Below are positions 1 through 8,287 of a stretch of DNA of 64,000 bases, one piece after another. The notes under the pieces were generated by a model. That model worked only from the letters and a program-made list of their open reading frames with translations. It did no database searches and had not been told where the DNA came from. Made by a program: the position numbers and the translations under genes. Source of the stretch: Streptococcus sp. S5 (GTDB lineage Bacteria > Bacillota > Bacilli > Lactobacillales > Streptococcaceae). Positions within the stretch are counted from its first letter, which is position 1. Every line of letters begins with the position of its first letter. The DNA lies in assembly GCF_034134805.1 (NCBI RefSeq), contig NZ_CP139419.1:1612001-1676000 (forward strand). Reading direction: 5' to 3'.

Positions 1-465
1 TGTAAACATGCTACTTCGCATGTTTCCTTCAATCGAGTCGTAACCCATTTTTTGAACGAGTTTTAAAACATCAATGGTATGACCTTCTCCTTTCTCTTGA
101 CCCAATTCATAATATCGAATTCTAAAATATTCATTTGCGTCTTTTTTCTTATCTTCGCCACTGATTAGTTTAGAATCTTGAAGGGCTATATATTGGGATC
201 CGATAGTATAATATGGGGCATTATTTTTATCTTCTTTCTTAAAACTATAAGCCAATATTGGAATTCCGGTGGCCTCTTCACTAATGATTCGATTTTCCAA
301 TAACCGTTGTCCTCTACCAACATAATCATAATTTCTATCACTCACAACATGTACTGCTTCTTTTAGGTAAAGGAAGCTCCAAATACCGCCAACCATTAGA
401 ACGGTCACGGCAACTAGGGAAAGAATATGCCATATTTTCCAAGAAAAATTCTCCAGCTTCTTCAT
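1..465 (-). CDS. Membrane-anchored protein of unknown function (C-terminus beyond window)
   Basis: The frame is open from an ATG at 465 to the window edge, so 155 residues are visible and the C-terminus is missing. AGGAG lies seven bases before the ATG. The protein starts MKKLENFSWKIWHIL and has one membrane segment at about residues 10-33. The rest is a hydrophilic, charged domain that should lie outside the membrane. I do not recognise a named family. The segment YYTIGSQYIAL...LISGEDKK...EYFRIRYYELGQEKG...IDVLKLV resembles in layout part of the protein at 49181-50164 (YIYFGQDYV...LFTGDLK...EEFFKVISYSL...LGQKKEFDIYRLL). The two are probably distant paralogs, by eye only. Confidence 0.75.
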   Translation of the reverse strand, partial: MKKLENFSWKIWHILSLVAVTVLMVGGIWSFLYLKEAVHVVSDRNYDYVGRGQRLLENRIISEEATGIPILAYSFKKEDKNNAPYYTIGSQYIALQDSKLISGEDKKKDANEYFRIRYYELGQEKGEGHTIDVLKLVQKMGYDSIEGNMRSSMFT

Positions 466-553
466 CTCGTTCTCCTATTGTTTGATTTCAAAAGTATATT
501 ATATCATGATTTCTCCTATTTTTCCTTCACTATCCTAGTGTGGCTTTACCATA

Positions 554-575
554 CAAAAAAGAGCCTGACGGCTCT
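554..575 (-). terminator. Rho-independent terminator after perR
   Basis: On the minus strand a six-pair stem AGAGCC/GGCTCT with a GTCA loop is followed by a run of Ts (plus-strand A run at 554-560). It lies 14 bases past the perR stop codon and separates perR from the gene at 1-465. Confidence 0.85.
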
Positions 576-588
576 GGTTTCGCTAACA

Positions 589-1035
589 TTAATTTTTTTG
601 ACAGTCTGGGCAAATGCCATAGACCGTCATCTGGGTCTTGGTGATCTGGTAGCCACTTTGACTGGCTGCTTCTTCGCGAAGATCTGGGACTTCAATGTCC
701 ACATCAGCGATACGGCCACATTTTTCACATACCACATTCAAATGGTCATGCCCCATGAAATCAAAATAGGTCGTGGTATCATTGCGAACCTTGATCTCAG
801 AGACAACCCCCTCATCAATTAAAACCTTGATATTGTTGTAGACAGTTGCTAGACTCATGCTTGGAAACTGAGGCAATAAATCGCGATAGATCTTCTCAGC
901 GCTTGGATGTTCATGACTCGCCACTAAATAGGAAAGAACTGCTCTGCGGGTATCGGTAATCCGAATGCCCTTGGCACGCAAATTTTGCAAGACTTCTTCC
1001 ACGCGCTCTTCTTCATGACGATGCAATGCGTTCAC
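589..1035 (-). CDS. perR: Fur-family peroxide stress regulator PerR
   Basis: 148 residues, the normal length for Fur/PerR proteins. An N-terminal winged helix (about residues 15-85, with SLATVYNNIKVL as recognition helix) represses peroxide-defence and iron genes. The C-terminal metal-binding dimerisation domain contains the regulatory-site motif GHDHLN (His96, His98) and two CxxC pairs (Cys103/106, Cys142/145) for structural zinc. In this family, metal-catalysed histidine oxidation releases DNA. The start is a GTG at 1035 preceded by AAAGGGGG; no better ATG exists. The gene stands alone between its own terminator and a Per-box-like site, suggesting autoregulation. Fur or Zur is the alternative, but PerR is the usual member in streptococci. 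Confidence 0.9.
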   Translation of the reverse strand: MNALHRHEEERVEEVLQNLRAKGIRITDTRRAVLSYLVASHEHPSAEKIYRDLLPQFPSMSLATVYNNIKVLIDEGVVSEIKVRNDTTTYFDFMGHDHLNVVCEKCGRIADVDIEVPDLREEAASQSGYQITKTQMTVYGICPDCQKN

Positions 1036-1080
1036 TATGATTCCCCCTTTCCAATATGATTTAATCGATTCGTTACCCTT

Positions 1081-1125
1081 ATTATATCATGTTTCAAAAT
1101 AAATCACTATTTAGAATGCTTTTAA
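1081..1125 (-). promoter_or_regulatory. perR promoter with Per-box-like operator
   Basis: An extended -10 (TGATATAAT on the minus strand, 1081-1089) lies about 45 bases before the perR start. Just upstream, at 1111-1125, is TTAGAATGCTTTTAA, an imperfect inverted repeat close to the streptococcal Per box TTAGAATnATTCTAA. The position just upstream of the -35 region fits autoregulation. The assignment to PerR is inference. Confidence 0.5.
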
Positions 1126-1134
1126 TTAAAAAAA

Positions 1135-1216
1135 ATGTCCAGTGGACATTGATTCACGAGCCTGAAAACGGAAAAGCGAGGTTATGTCCAGGGGACATTG
1201 ATTCACGAGCCTGAAA
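1135..1216. repeat. Pair of 33-bp direct repeats, each with an internal inverted repeat
   Basis: Two copies, 1135-1167 and 1184-1216, differ at one base. Each begins with ATGTCC-AGT/AGG-GGACAT, a six-bp inverted repeat, followed by TGATTCACGAGCCTGAAA. They are separated by 16 bases and lie in the gap between perR and the small gene at 1232. Function unknown. Confidence 0.75.
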
Positions 1217-1231
1217 TAGATTCATCTACTC

Positions 1232-1387
1232 TCAGCCGATCCAACTGGTCATCCAGCGCACGGTTCCTAAGAGCATTTTGACCACGAGGATCATAAAGCA
1301 AAATTCCAGTACGAACCACAACCCTTTCAGTAGATACAAAATAGGTCGGATAAACAACAAGGCAAAGAGTCCTAAAATGAATCGCAT
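1232..1387 (-). CDS. Small hydrophobic membrane protein, 51 aa
   Basis: A short frame runs from ATG at 1387 to TGA at 1232. The product, starting MRFILGLFALLFIRPILYLL, is nearly all hydrophobic: two likely membrane segments (about residues 2-20 and 22-42) with Arg/Lys at the ends, and a Trp-rich C-terminus (RWMTSWIG). The ribosome site is modest (GAAAGAGAG about 9 bases upstream). I do not recognise a family. The hydrophobic pattern and clean stop support a real gene, but a random frame cannot be excluded. It lies next to the IS200 element and the repeat pair, a region that has seen rearrangement. Confidence 0.5.
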   Translation of the reverse strand: MRFILGLFALLFIRPILYLLKGLWFVLEFCFMILVVKMLLGTVRWMTSWIG

Positions 1388-1448
1388 GGTCTTTTCTCTC
1401 TTTCTTTTTTCCTATTATACCCTTATCCTATAGAGCTGTCCAATCATG

Positions 1449-2157
1449 ACCACCCGTCAAACGGGTGGTTTGTACCAGGGCTATAAGCCCAGATAACTAG
1501 CCAGCGCCTAAAGACGCTGGCTTTCACTTTGTTCAAGCCTTATTGCATTTGACTCGTCACAGACCTCTCAAAGAGGTATACGTACTACTTGCCACTATCC
1601 CTAAAGGGATCTTCATATTCTTTTACACTCAACTTATCTAAAGCAATATCTTTTCGCTCTTGTTCCTGAATGTATTTCTTTATTGTGGCTTCATTGAGGC
1701 CAACTGTACTTACATAATATCCCTCTGCCCAAAAATGTCGATTTCCAAACTTATATTTCAGATTTGCGTGTTTATCGAACATCATTAGAGCACTTTTACC
1801 TTTTAAATATCCCATGAAGCTTGCAACACTAATTCTAGGTGGAATGCTTACCAACATATGAACATGATCTGGCATTAAATGGCCTTCGATAATCTCAACA
1901 CCTTTATAACTACATAATCTATGGAATATTTCTCCCAAACTACTTCGATATTGATTATAGATCACTTTTCGTCTATACTTAGGGGTGAACACAATGTGAT
2001 ATTTACACATCCATTTTGTGTGTGATAAACTATGTGCTTTTTGAGCCATATTTTTCTCCTTTCGCTTTACAATTGGCTTGAACACCTTAATTGTATCGCG
2101 TTTGGAGTTTTTTTGGTATAACCTTCGATGCGCACCCGCATAGCGGGTGGTTTTTTT
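1449..2157 (-). mobile_element. IS200/IS605-family insertion sequence (tnpA only)
   Basis: The element carries one transposase gene and ends in subterminal hairpins rather than inverted repeats, as known for IS200-type elements that move as single strands. The hairpin at 1449-1469 is ACCACCCGT-CAA-ACGGGTGGT and the one at 2133-2149 is CACCCGC-ATA-GCGGGTG; their stems are related. No tnpB is present. Exact cleavage sites cannot be placed by eye, so the boundaries are approximate. Between tnpA and the 1449 hairpin lie further stem-loops (1478-1490, 1499-1522, 1565-1580). Confidence 0.8.
1585..2049 (-). CDS. tnpA: IS200-type HUH transposase TnpA
   Basis: 154 residues, the usual size of the Y1 single-strand transposase. 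It cuts and rejoins single-stranded DNA at the element's hairpin ends through a tyrosine. Visible family marks are YHIVFTPKYRRKV near the N-terminus, the HUH metal site in MPDHVHMLVSIPP, and the C-terminal helix with the catalytic Tyr in the stretch TVGLNEATIKKYIQEQ. The frame is open further upstream, but the ATG at 2049 (MAQKAHSLSH) is preceded by AAAGGAG at the right distance, so it is taken as the start. The gene looks intact, so the element may still be active. Confidence 0.92.
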   Translation of the reverse strand: MAQKAHSLSHTKWMCKYHIVFTPKYRRKVIYNQYRSSLGEIFHRLCSYKGVEIIEGHLMPDHVHMLVSIPPRISVASFMGYLKGKSALMMFDKHANLKYKFGNRHFWAEGYYVSTVGLNEATIKKYIQEQERKDIALDKLSVKEYEDPFRDSGK

Positions 2158-2200
2158 GTCTCGCACCTAACGGAGAGAGACGGACTGAAAGTCACATAAC

Positions 2201-2229
2201 AAAAAAACCATCCTAGAAATCTAGGATGG
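2201..2229 (-). terminator. Terminator after hup
   Basis: Minus-strand stem CCATCCTAGA/TCTAGGATGG (2208-2229), loop TT, followed by seven Ts. It begins 15 bases past the hup stop codon. The IS200 element sits just beyond it. Confidence 0.92.
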
Positions 2230-2244
2230 CTTTTCAAAATGCAA

Positions 2245-2520
2245 TTATTTAACTGCTTCTTTAAGAGCTTTACCAGCTTTGAATGCTGGAACTTTAGAAG
2301 CTGCGATTTTGATTTCTTTACCAGTTTGTGGGTTGCGACCTTTACGAGCTGCACGTTCACGAACTTCGAAGTTACCGAAACCGATCAATTGAACTTTTTC
2401 ACCTTTTGAAAGGTATTCTGAAACTGCTGCGAATACAGCGTCAACAGCTGCTGCTGAATCTTTTTTAGTCAATTCTGTAGCTTCTGCCACTTTTGCGATC
2501 AAATCTTGTTTGTTAGCCAT
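2245..2520 (-). CDS. hup: Histone-like DNA-binding protein HU
   Basis: 91 residues, full length for HU. HU is a small dimer that bends and compacts DNA in the nucleoid and is usually essential in streptococci, where it is the only such protein. Visible marks are the N-terminal [13 protein letters not shown] helix pair and the DNA-binding beta arm [23 protein letters not shown] (residues about 46-68), with the conserved RNPQTG tip. GGAGG lies nine bases before the ATG. The gene has its own strong promoter and terminator and is monocistronic, as expected for an abundant protein. Confidence 0.97.
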   Translation of the reverse strand: MANKQDLIAKVAEATELTKKDSAAAVDAVFAAVSEYLSKGEKVQLIGFGNFEVRERAARKGRNPQTGKEIKIAASKVPAFKAGKALKEAVK

Positions 2521-2567
2521 TTAACAAATCCTCCAAATTTTTTTAGGCTTTACGCCTTAACAGTACT

Positions 2568-2596
2568 ATAATATCTAAAAAAAGCCTTTAGGTCAA
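2568..2596 (-). promoter_or_regulatory. hup promoter
   Basis: Minus strand: -35 TTGACC (2591-2596), 17-bp spacer, -10 TATTAT (2568-2573). This near-consensus arrangement fits strong constitutive expression of HU. Confidence 0.85.
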
Positions 2597-2630
2597 GTAC
2601 TAAACCTGTTTTTTCAAACATTTATTCAGC

Positions 2631-3464
2631 TTATTCGTAGCGCACCAAAACTGCAAATGCATTCTCACCTGTATGGGTTTGAATAATCGATCCAGTTTCG
2701 AGAACTGGGATCGCATTTTCAACGAGCGATTGCAACTGAGCCTTCATTTCATTGGCCCATTCTGGTGTCCCTGCGTAAGAAATCCCGATCTCAGCCACCT
2801 TACTATGGGAAAGTTTCTCTACCAATTCATCCAACCACTTCTTAAAGGTCTTGTTTCCACGGCCCTTGACAATTGGTTCCAACTGATGGTCCTTCATTTG
2901 CATCACGACACGGATGTTAAGAAGGGAGCTCAAAAGTCCGGTAACACGGCCAATGCGCCCACCTTTAACCAGATTTTCCAAGGTAGAAACACCGATATAC
3001 AACTCTGTCTTTTCTTTGACTTCTTCGATGCGAGCCAAGACAGTGTCTAAATCAGCTCCGTCTTTGGCCAACTTGGCTGCCTCAACCACCTGGAACTTCA
3101 TGGCTTGGTCTGTAAAGCCACTATCAATCACAGTAACATCTGCTCCTGACAAGGTTGCCCCTTGACGAGCCGCCTCTACGGTTCCTGACAAGGCATGAGA
3201 CATATGAATTGAAACGATATGAGCTCCGTCTGCTGCTAACTTTTCATACACCTCCGCAAAGACTCCAACGGGTGGTTGGCTGGTCTTTGGAAGATTTTTG
3301 CTAGACTGCATTAAGCGCAAGAAGTCCCCTTCGCCCAACTCACTGTCGGAATAAAGGACTCCATCCACCATAACAGAAAGTGGCACAATGGTAATGCCAT
3401 ATTCTTCAACCACTTCAGGCTCAATTGTAATAGATGAGTCTGTAACTATTTTAATATTTGCCAT
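2631..3464 (-). CDS. DegV family fatty-acid-binding protein
   Basis: 277 residues with the two-lobed DegV fold. Family members (FakB in staphylococci and streptococci) hold a fatty acid and present it to the kinase FakA for phosphorylation before phospholipid synthesis. Marks: N-terminal IVTDSSITI, the TSQPPVGVF segment (about residues 61-69), [11 protein letters not shown] near 93, the conserved [11 protein letters not shown], and the lid region [10 protein letters not shown]. The C-terminus [12 protein letters not shown] is also typical. No FakA is visible in the window. The acyl preference cannot be told from the sequence. It has its own promoter and faces hup. Confidence 0.88.
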   Translation of the reverse strand: MANIKIVTDSSITIEPEVVEEYGITIVPLSVMVDGVLYSDSELGEGDFLRLMQSSKNLPKTSQPPVGVFAEVYEKLAADGAHIVSIHMSHALSGTVEAARQGATLSGADVTVIDSGFTDQAMKFQVVEAAKLAKDGADLDTVLARIEEVKEKTELYIGVSTLENLVKGGRIGRVTGLLSSLLNIRVVMQMKDHQLEPIVKGRGNKTFKKWLDELVEKLSHSKVAEIGISYAGTPEWANEMKAQLQSLVENAIPVLETGSIIQTHTGENAFAVLVRYE

Positions 3465-3500
3465 ATATTTCTATACTCTTCCTAAGAATGTTCTGCTTTC

Positions 3501-3509
3501 ATTATATCA
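3501..3509 (-). promoter_or_regulatory. degV extended -10 promoter
   Basis: Minus-strand TGATATAAT ends 36 bases before the degV ATG. No good -35 is visible; the TG extension likely compensates. Confidence 0.6.
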
Positions 3510-3553
3510 AAAAACACAGGGTTTTGCAGTGAAAGATATCCATTCCTGCCTCC

Positions 3554-4282
3554 TCAATCGTCTGCGGCAGAAAAACCTGTATTGTGAAGGACATGGTCTT
3601 GGACAATGCCTTGATCATCCAAGAGCAATCCATGAAGGACTCCACCATAGACAGCGCCCCCATCGACGCCCATTTTTTGATCTGAAATCCAAAGATTTTC
3701 AGTACCGACTGGCTTATTGAGCAGTCCATAGACTGGTGTATGGCCAAAGACGATCCATTTGCCTGTATGATTCTCTGCTTCATGGAATGGTTTTCGAATC
3801 CAGACTTTTTGGTAATCACTGGTTTCCCGCCAATTTTCAAGGGTTAGATCCACACCAGCGTGGACAAAATAATAGGTCTCTGTCTCGTAGTCAAAAGGCA
3901 AACTACGGATGAAAGCCACCAAGTCAGGAACGGCATTTTCTACTGCTTGCGCATCCGCAATGCCATCTACAGGAGCATCGAGTGGCCGGCCTAACAGAGA
4001 GTTGATGGTCGTATCGCCACCATTTCTTCGGTAGTGATCATAACGCTCTTCTGGATTGTCCAACCAGGCTAAAAACATGTACTCGTGATTTCCGGAAAGG
4101 CAAACAGCTCCGTGATGGTCTACGTAGTCTTTTACAATTTCAATCGATCGTTTGCTGTTTTCGCCTCGATCTATCAAATCTCCTAAAAAGACCAATTGAG
4201 ATTTTCCATCCCACTCTGTCATGAGCTCTTCTAGCATTTGTGCTTTTCCGTGAATATCTCCGACTACAAAGTATGTTGACAT
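3554..4282 (-). CDS. Calcineurin-like metallophosphoesterase (Ser/Thr phosphatase type)
   Basis: 242 residues. The five metal-binding blocks of the family are in order: GDIHG (about residue 8), FLGDLIDRG (about 32), LSGNHE (about 59), VHAG, and FGHTPVYG. It should hydrolyse phosphate mono- or diesters with two metal ions. Relatives include PrpA/PrpE-type protein phosphatases and Ap4A hydrolases, and the substrate cannot be settled here. The gene follows recN by 20 bases on the same strand, so it is probably the last gene of that operon. The ribosome site (GAAGG, nine bases upstream) is acceptable. Confidence 0.85.
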   Translation of the reverse strand: MSTYFVVGDIHGKAQMLEELMTEWDGKSQLVFLGDLIDRGENSKRSIEIVKDYVDHHGAVCLSGNHEYMFLAWLDNPEERYDHYRRNGGDTTINSLLGRPLDAPVDGIADAQAVENAVPDLVAFIRSLPFDYETETYYFVHAGVDLTLENWRETSDYQKVWIRKPFHEAENHTGKWIVFGHTPVYGLLNKPVGTENLWISDQKMGVDGGAVYGGVLHGLLLDDQGIVQDHVLHNTGFSAADD

Positions 4283-4302
4283 TGTTTCAAACCTTCTTTC
4301 TC

Positions 4303-5961
4303 TTATCGCTTGAGAAGTTGCTCTGCTTGTTGACGGGCAGCTTCCGTTAGATCCTCTCCTGCCAGCATCTTGGCAATTTCTTCGATTCGTTCTTCTCTAT
4401 TGAGCAAACGCACAGTAGATACAGTTGAGTGTTCATCACTGATTTTCTCAATATAGAATTGATAATCTGCTGCAGCGATGACTTGCGGCAAGTGAGAAAT
4501 GGCAAGCACCTGGCCATTTTGACCAATCTTATGAATTTTCGCTGCGATGGCTTGAGCCACGCGCCCAGAGACTCCTGTATCCACCTCGTCAAAGACGATA
4601 CTGGTTTTTCCTTCTTTTCGAGAAAAAGCAGACTTAATAGCCAACATCAAACGTGACAATTCTCCGCCAGATGCTACCTTGACAAGGGGTTTAAAGTCCT
4701 CACCTGGGTTGGTCGAAATGTAAAATTCGACAGCTTCATTTCCCTCGCGATTAAACTTAGCCTTACTAAAACGTACTTGAAAGCGCGCCTTGTCCATGTA
4801 GAGATCTGCCAATTCTTGCTGGATTTCATTTTCCAAAGCTTGGGCCAGAGTATGCCGCTGATCACTCAAATCTTGAGCCAAGGTGACCAAGCTCTTTTCT
4901 AGACGTTTGAGTTCTTTTTCCATGTCCTCAGACGAGAGGTCACTTCCGGTGAGGAGGCTATATTCTTTGGTGATTTGCGCCAGGTATTCCAAGACGTCCT
5001 TGACTTGGCCACCATACTTGCGCGTGATGGAGTGGATCAAATCTAAACGTGATTCCACCTGCATGAGGCGATTGCCATCAAACTCCAGACCATCTACTAC
5101 ATCTTCTAAGCGCTTGGTAATATCCTCAAGGGCATAGAAGGTTTCAGATAGCTGGCTTGAGAGCTCTTTGTAGCTGGGATCATATTCTTCAATGCTTTCC
5201 AGATCATTCATGGCTGAGCGAACATTGGAGAGGCTCGAAAACTCTTCTGCATCCAGCATGGTATAGGCATTGGTTAGGGTATCTGCAATCATCTTGTGAT
5301 TGAGCAGGCGTTGGCGTTCTTGCTCCAGACGCAGGTCCTCATCCACTTCCAAGGCAGCTGCCTCAATCTCTGCAATTTGAAACTCCAACATCTCGATACG
5401 AGCCTTGTTTTCCTGCTGGTTGCGCTGGAGTTCCACCACTTGTTTGCGCAGGCGTTTGTAGTCTTCGAAGGTCTGACGATAAGCGTCTTTGGTTTGGAAA
5501 AAGGCTGCATCCCCAAATTCATCCAGCATAGCGATATGCAATTGGGGCCGCATGAGTTCTTCCTGATCATGCTGGCCATGGATGTCCACCAAATGTTGAC
5601 CGACTGCCTTTAAGACAGATAAATTCACCATTTGACCATTGATCCGGCTGACACTTCGTCCATTTTGCAAGATCTCTCGGCGAATGATCAATTCATCGGT
5701 CCACTCTAGTCCTTGCTCTTCAAAGAGAGCTGTCAGATGGCGATTGCTCTCAACGGTGAAGAGACCTTCGATTTCCGCTTTTGGGGCTCCATGTCGAATG
5801 ACGTCCGTCGTTGCGCGGCTTCCCAGCATCATGTTCATGGCATCGATAATGATGGATTTCCCTGCACCTGTTTCCCCTGTCAGTACCGTCATTCCCTTTT
5901 CAAAATTTAAGGAAATCTCTTCGATAATGGCAAAGTTCTTAATCGAAATTTCTAATAGCAT
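4303..5961 (-). CDS. recN: DNA repair protein RecN
   Basis: 552 residues, normal for RecN, an SMC-like ATPase that gathers and protects double-strand break ends for recombination. The N-terminus LLEISIKNFAIIEEISLNFEKGMTVLTGETGAGKSI carries the Walker A P-loop. The middle (about 150-350) is a Glu/Leu/Gln-rich coiled coil. The C-terminal half has the ABC signature ASGGELSRLMLAIKSA and Walker B SIVFDEVDTGVSG. It follows argR by six bases, the conserved argR-recN pairing of Firmicutes. In transformable streptococci RecN is also linked to competence, but no SigX box is seen here. Confidence 0.97.
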   Translation of the reverse strand: MLLEISIKNFAIIEEISLNFEKGMTVLTGETGAGKSIIIDAMNMMLGSRATTDVIRHGAPKAEIEGLFTVESNRHLTALFEEQGLEWTDELIIRREILQNGRSVSRINGQMVNLSVLKAVGQHLVDIHGQHDQEELMRPQLHIAMLDEFGDAAFFQTKDAYRQTFEDYKRLRKQVVELQRNQQENKARIEMLEFQIAEIEAAALEVDEDLRLEQERQRLLNHKMIADTLTNAYTMLDAEEFSSLSNVRSAMNDLESIEEYDPSYKELSSQLSETFYALEDITKRLEDVVDGLEFDGNRLMQVESRLDLIHSITRKYGGQVKDVLEYLAQITKEYSLLTGSDLSSEDMEKELKRLEKSLVTLAQDLSDQRHTLAQALENEIQQELADLYMDKARFQVRFSKAKFNREGNEAVEFYISTNPGEDFKPLVKVASGGELSRLMLAIKSAFSRKEGKTSIVFDEVDTGVSGRVAQAIAAKIHKIGQNGQVLAISHLPQVIAAADYQFYIEKISDEHSTVSTVRLLNREERIEEIAKMLAGEDLTEAARQQAEQLLKR

Positions 5962-5967
5962 AGGCTC

Positions 5968-6402
5968 TTACCACCCAAAGATTGATTTGAGGATATTCTC
6001 TGCTTCTGGTGCGGAATAAGCAATCAACAAGATCGTATCATCATCTGCAACAATACTAAAGATATGCTCCTTATAAATCTCCCGCAAGCGACGTTTAACT
6101 AAAGGAGCTGTCCCTGGAACCATGGTGAAATTGACATATTCTCCCATCCGACGATGAGACAAGATATTGCTTTCGATCATCCCGATCCCTTGGTGGTGCT
6201 TACGTGGCAATTCATAGACATAGGTCATATCTTTCAGAGGGCGTTTTACGATGCCCAATTCTTTGATATCCCGTGATACTGTCGCTTGGGTTGCTGAGAT
6301 GCCTTCTTCTTTCAAATGTTCGACGATCTCTTCTTGCGTCCCCACTTCATGATCGCGAATGAAGCGACGAATTTTTTCTAATCTGATATTCTTACTCTTC
6401 AT
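5968..6402 (-). CDS. argR: Arginine repressor family regulator (ArgR/AhrC)
   Basis: 144 residues when started at the ATG at 6402 (MKSKNIRLEKIRRFI), which has AAGGA eight bases upstream. A longer in-frame start exists but is less likely. The N-terminal winged helix includes EEGISATQATVSRDIKELGIVK, and the C-terminal domain, which forms hexamers and binds arginine, ends with DDDTILLIAYSAPEAENI. The family represses arginine biosynthesis or activates catabolism. Streptococci usually carry several ArgR paralogs; this one is in the recN position. The first bases overlap the end of tlyA by 11 bases, so translation is probably coupled. Confidence 0.93.
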   Translation of the reverse strand: MKSKNIRLEKIRRFIRDHEVGTQEEIVEHLKEEGISATQATVSRDIKELGIVKRPLKDMTYVYELPRKHHQGIGMIESNILSHRRMGEYVNFTMVPGTAPLVKRRLREIYKEHIFSIVADDDTILLIAYSAPEAENILKSIFGW

Positions 6403-7210
6403 GTTTAAATTCCTTGTGTGCCAGCTCCACAACAGCCTCCAGCTGCTCTGTAGTCGGCTTTGTTTTCTCTTCTTTTTTTTCTAGATACATCAAAAATTCG
6501 ATGTTGCCATGGCCTCCTTGGATAGGGGAATAATCTACTCCCATTACCGCAAAGCCATGTGTCCCTGCAAATGTAGCGACCTTTTTAAGGACCGCTAAAT
6601 GAATCTTAGGATCCTTAATGATCCCATTTTTTCCGATCTGCTCGCGCCCTGCTTCAAACTGAGGTTTCACCAAGGCCACGACTTGTCCATTATCTGCCAA
6701 AATCCGGTGAAGGGCTGGCAGAATTAAGTCCAAGGAAATAAAGCTGACATCGATACTCGCAAAGCTCGGTGTCGCTTCAAAATCATCTGGCTCGGCATAG
6801 CGGAAATTGAACTGCTCCATCGAGACCACCCGAGGATCATTGCGCAATTTCCAGGCCAACTGATTGGTCCCGACATCCACCGAAAAGACCTGGCTGGCTC
6901 CATTTTGCAGCATGACATCTGTAAAGCCACCTGTAGAAGCCCCGATATCAATCGCAATTTTACCCTCTACAGATAAACCGAAGTGGTTCAAGGCTTTTTC
7001 TAATTTAAGACCGCCCCGGCTGACATATTTGAGCTTTTCACCTTTTAATTTCAACTCGGTTGCTTCATCAATTTTTTCACCCGGTTTATCAAAGCGCTCA
7101 CCATTGATAACGGCAACGACAAGGCCTGCCATCACCCCTCTTTTGGCTTGTTCGCGGGTATCAAATAGGCCTTGTTTATAGGCTAATACATCCACTCTTT
7201 CCTTAGCCAT
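6392..7210 (-). CDS. tlyA: TlyA family rRNA 2'-O-methyltransferase
   Basis: 272 residues. An N-terminal S4 RNA-binding domain ([26 protein letters not shown] and on to about 65) is followed by an FtsJ-like SAM methyltransferase: YVSRGGLKLEKAL, the SAM motif IDIGASTGGFTDVML (about 88-102), and the catalytic-region segment VALVKPQFEAG. TlyA enzymes methylate ribose on rRNA, and the old name haemolysin is misleading. The start overlaps ispA by eight bases. It lies in the xseA-to-recN operon, a fixed Firmicutes arrangement. Confidence 0.94.
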   Translation of the reverse strand: MAKERVDVLAYKQGLFDTREQAKRGVMAGLVVAVINGERFDKPGEKIDEATELKLKGEKLKYVSRGGLKLEKALNHFGLSVEGKIAIDIGASTGGFTDVMLQNGASQVFSVDVGTNQLAWKLRNDPRVVSMEQFNFRYAEPDDFEATPSFASIDVSFISLDLILPALHRILADNGQVVALVKPQFEAGREQIGKNGIIKDPKIHLAVLKKVATFAGTHGFAVMGVDYSPIQGGHGNIEFLMYLEKKEEKTKPTTEQLEAVVELAHKEFKHEE

Positions 7211-8078
7211 CTATTCGTAATCCTTCTATTAATTTCTTGATCGCTCGCGGATCAAAGTCGCAAGCAGCTGTAATCTGATCCAACAAGTCCTCGCAAGCGT
7301 CTAATTCACTTGTCAGCAAAGCTTTTGATTCTTCCAATCCCAACAGGGCTGGATAGGTCGATTTTTCAGCTACCAAGTCCTTTTGAGGGGTCTTCCCCAA
7401 AGCTTCAAAATCAGCGACCAAATCCAAAATATCATCCCGCACTTGAAAAGCCAGGCCTAATTTTTTCCCGATTTTTTCTAAGAGCCGACCAATGTCTGCT
7501 TGCAACTCTAAAATCAAACCGGCTGCGATGAAAGGATAGGCAAGGAGGCGTCCTGTCTTATTGGCATGGATAGTCTGCAACTCTGCTAGAGTTAGCTGTT
7601 TGTGCTCCCCTTCCATATCAAGGACTTGGCCAGCTACCATTCCACGACTTCCGGATGCATCCGACAATTCAAGGATCAAAGAGACCTTGACCGCATCAGG
7701 AAGGGCACTCGCAGCTATCATCCCAAAGGGATCGAGAAAAAGCGCATCCCCTGCTAAAATCGCCAGGTCTTCTCCGAATTTCTTATGATTGGTCAATTGT
7801 CCCCGACGGTAATCATCATTGTCCATGGCAGGCAGATCATCGTGAATAAGGCTTCCTGTATGGATCATCTCCAAAGCTCCTGCCACTTGAAAGTGAGCCT
7901 CCGTCAATTCCAGTCCAAAGGCCTCTAACAATTCTAGAAGGAGCATGGGGCGCAGGCGTTTTCCGCCTGCCTGGATCGAATACAGGACCGACTCCACTAA
8001 ATGGGGGGCGACGGCTTTCTCCTCATAAAAAGAGCGAACTGCTTGCTCTACTCTATTTCGTTTTTCTTCTTGTCTCAT
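7203..8078 (-). CDS. ispA: Farnesyl diphosphate (polyprenyl) synthase
   Basis: 291 residues. The all-helical prenyltransferase condenses isopentenyl diphosphate with allylic diphosphates to farnesyl diphosphate, the precursor of undecaprenyl phosphate for cell wall synthesis. Visible: the GGKRLRP substrate site (about 39-45), the first Asp-rich motif [11 protein letters not shown] (79-89, with the two-residue insertion typical of bacterial short-chain enzymes), GDALF, and the second motif QVRDDILD near 218. The start overlaps the end of xseB by four bases. The order xseA-xseB-ispA matches other Firmicutes. Confidence 0.95.
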   Translation of the reverse strand: MRQEEKRNRVEQAVRSFYEEKAVAPHLVESVLYSIQAGGKRLRPMLLLELLEAFGLELTEAHFQVAGALEMIHTGSLIHDDLPAMDNDDYRRGQLTNHKKFGEDLAILAGDALFLDPFGMIAASALPDAVKVSLILELSDASGSRGMVAGQVLDMEGEHKQLTLAELQTIHANKTGRLLAYPFIAAGLILELQADIGRLLEKIGKKLGLAFQVRDDILDLVADFEALGKTPQKDLVAEKSTYPALLGLEESKALLTSELDACEDLLDQITAACDFDPRAIKKLIEGLRIDG

Positions 8079-8287
8079 GCTAGATCCGCTTCAGTACCAT
8101 CTGCCTGCATGACCTTGACCAAGGTTTTCTCTGCTTGATCCAAGGTATCTTGCAATTCTTTTGACAACTTCATTCCTTTTTGGAATTCTGTAATAGCTTC
8201 TTCAAGAGCCACATCCCCACTTTCCAATTTTTGGACGATGGCTTCCAAATCTGCTAAATTTTCTTCAAATTTCTTTTCTTTCGACAT
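8075..8287 (-). CDS. xseB: Exodeoxyribonuclease VII small subunit
   Basis: 70 residues, the usual size. Almost entirely helical; the family pattern [26 protein letters not shown] is near the N-terminus and [16 protein letters not shown] follows. XseB forms a coiled coil that binds several copies to each XseA, giving the nuclease that degrades single-stranded DNA from both ends. It overlaps xseA by 23 bases and ispA by four, so all three are translationally linked. Confidence 0.95.
   Translation of the reverse strand: MSKEKKFEENLADLEAIVQKLESGDVALEEAITEFQKGMKLSKELQDTLDQAEKTLVKVMQADGTEADLA

Noticed and set aside
427-822. Plus-strand open frame of about 131 codons overlapping perR
   Set aside because: It is antisense to perR and to the start of the edge gene, lacks a ribosome site and has the skewed composition of a mirror frame.
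1135-1216. CRISPR-like repeats
   Set aside because: Only two copies with a 16-base spacer and no cas genes nearby.
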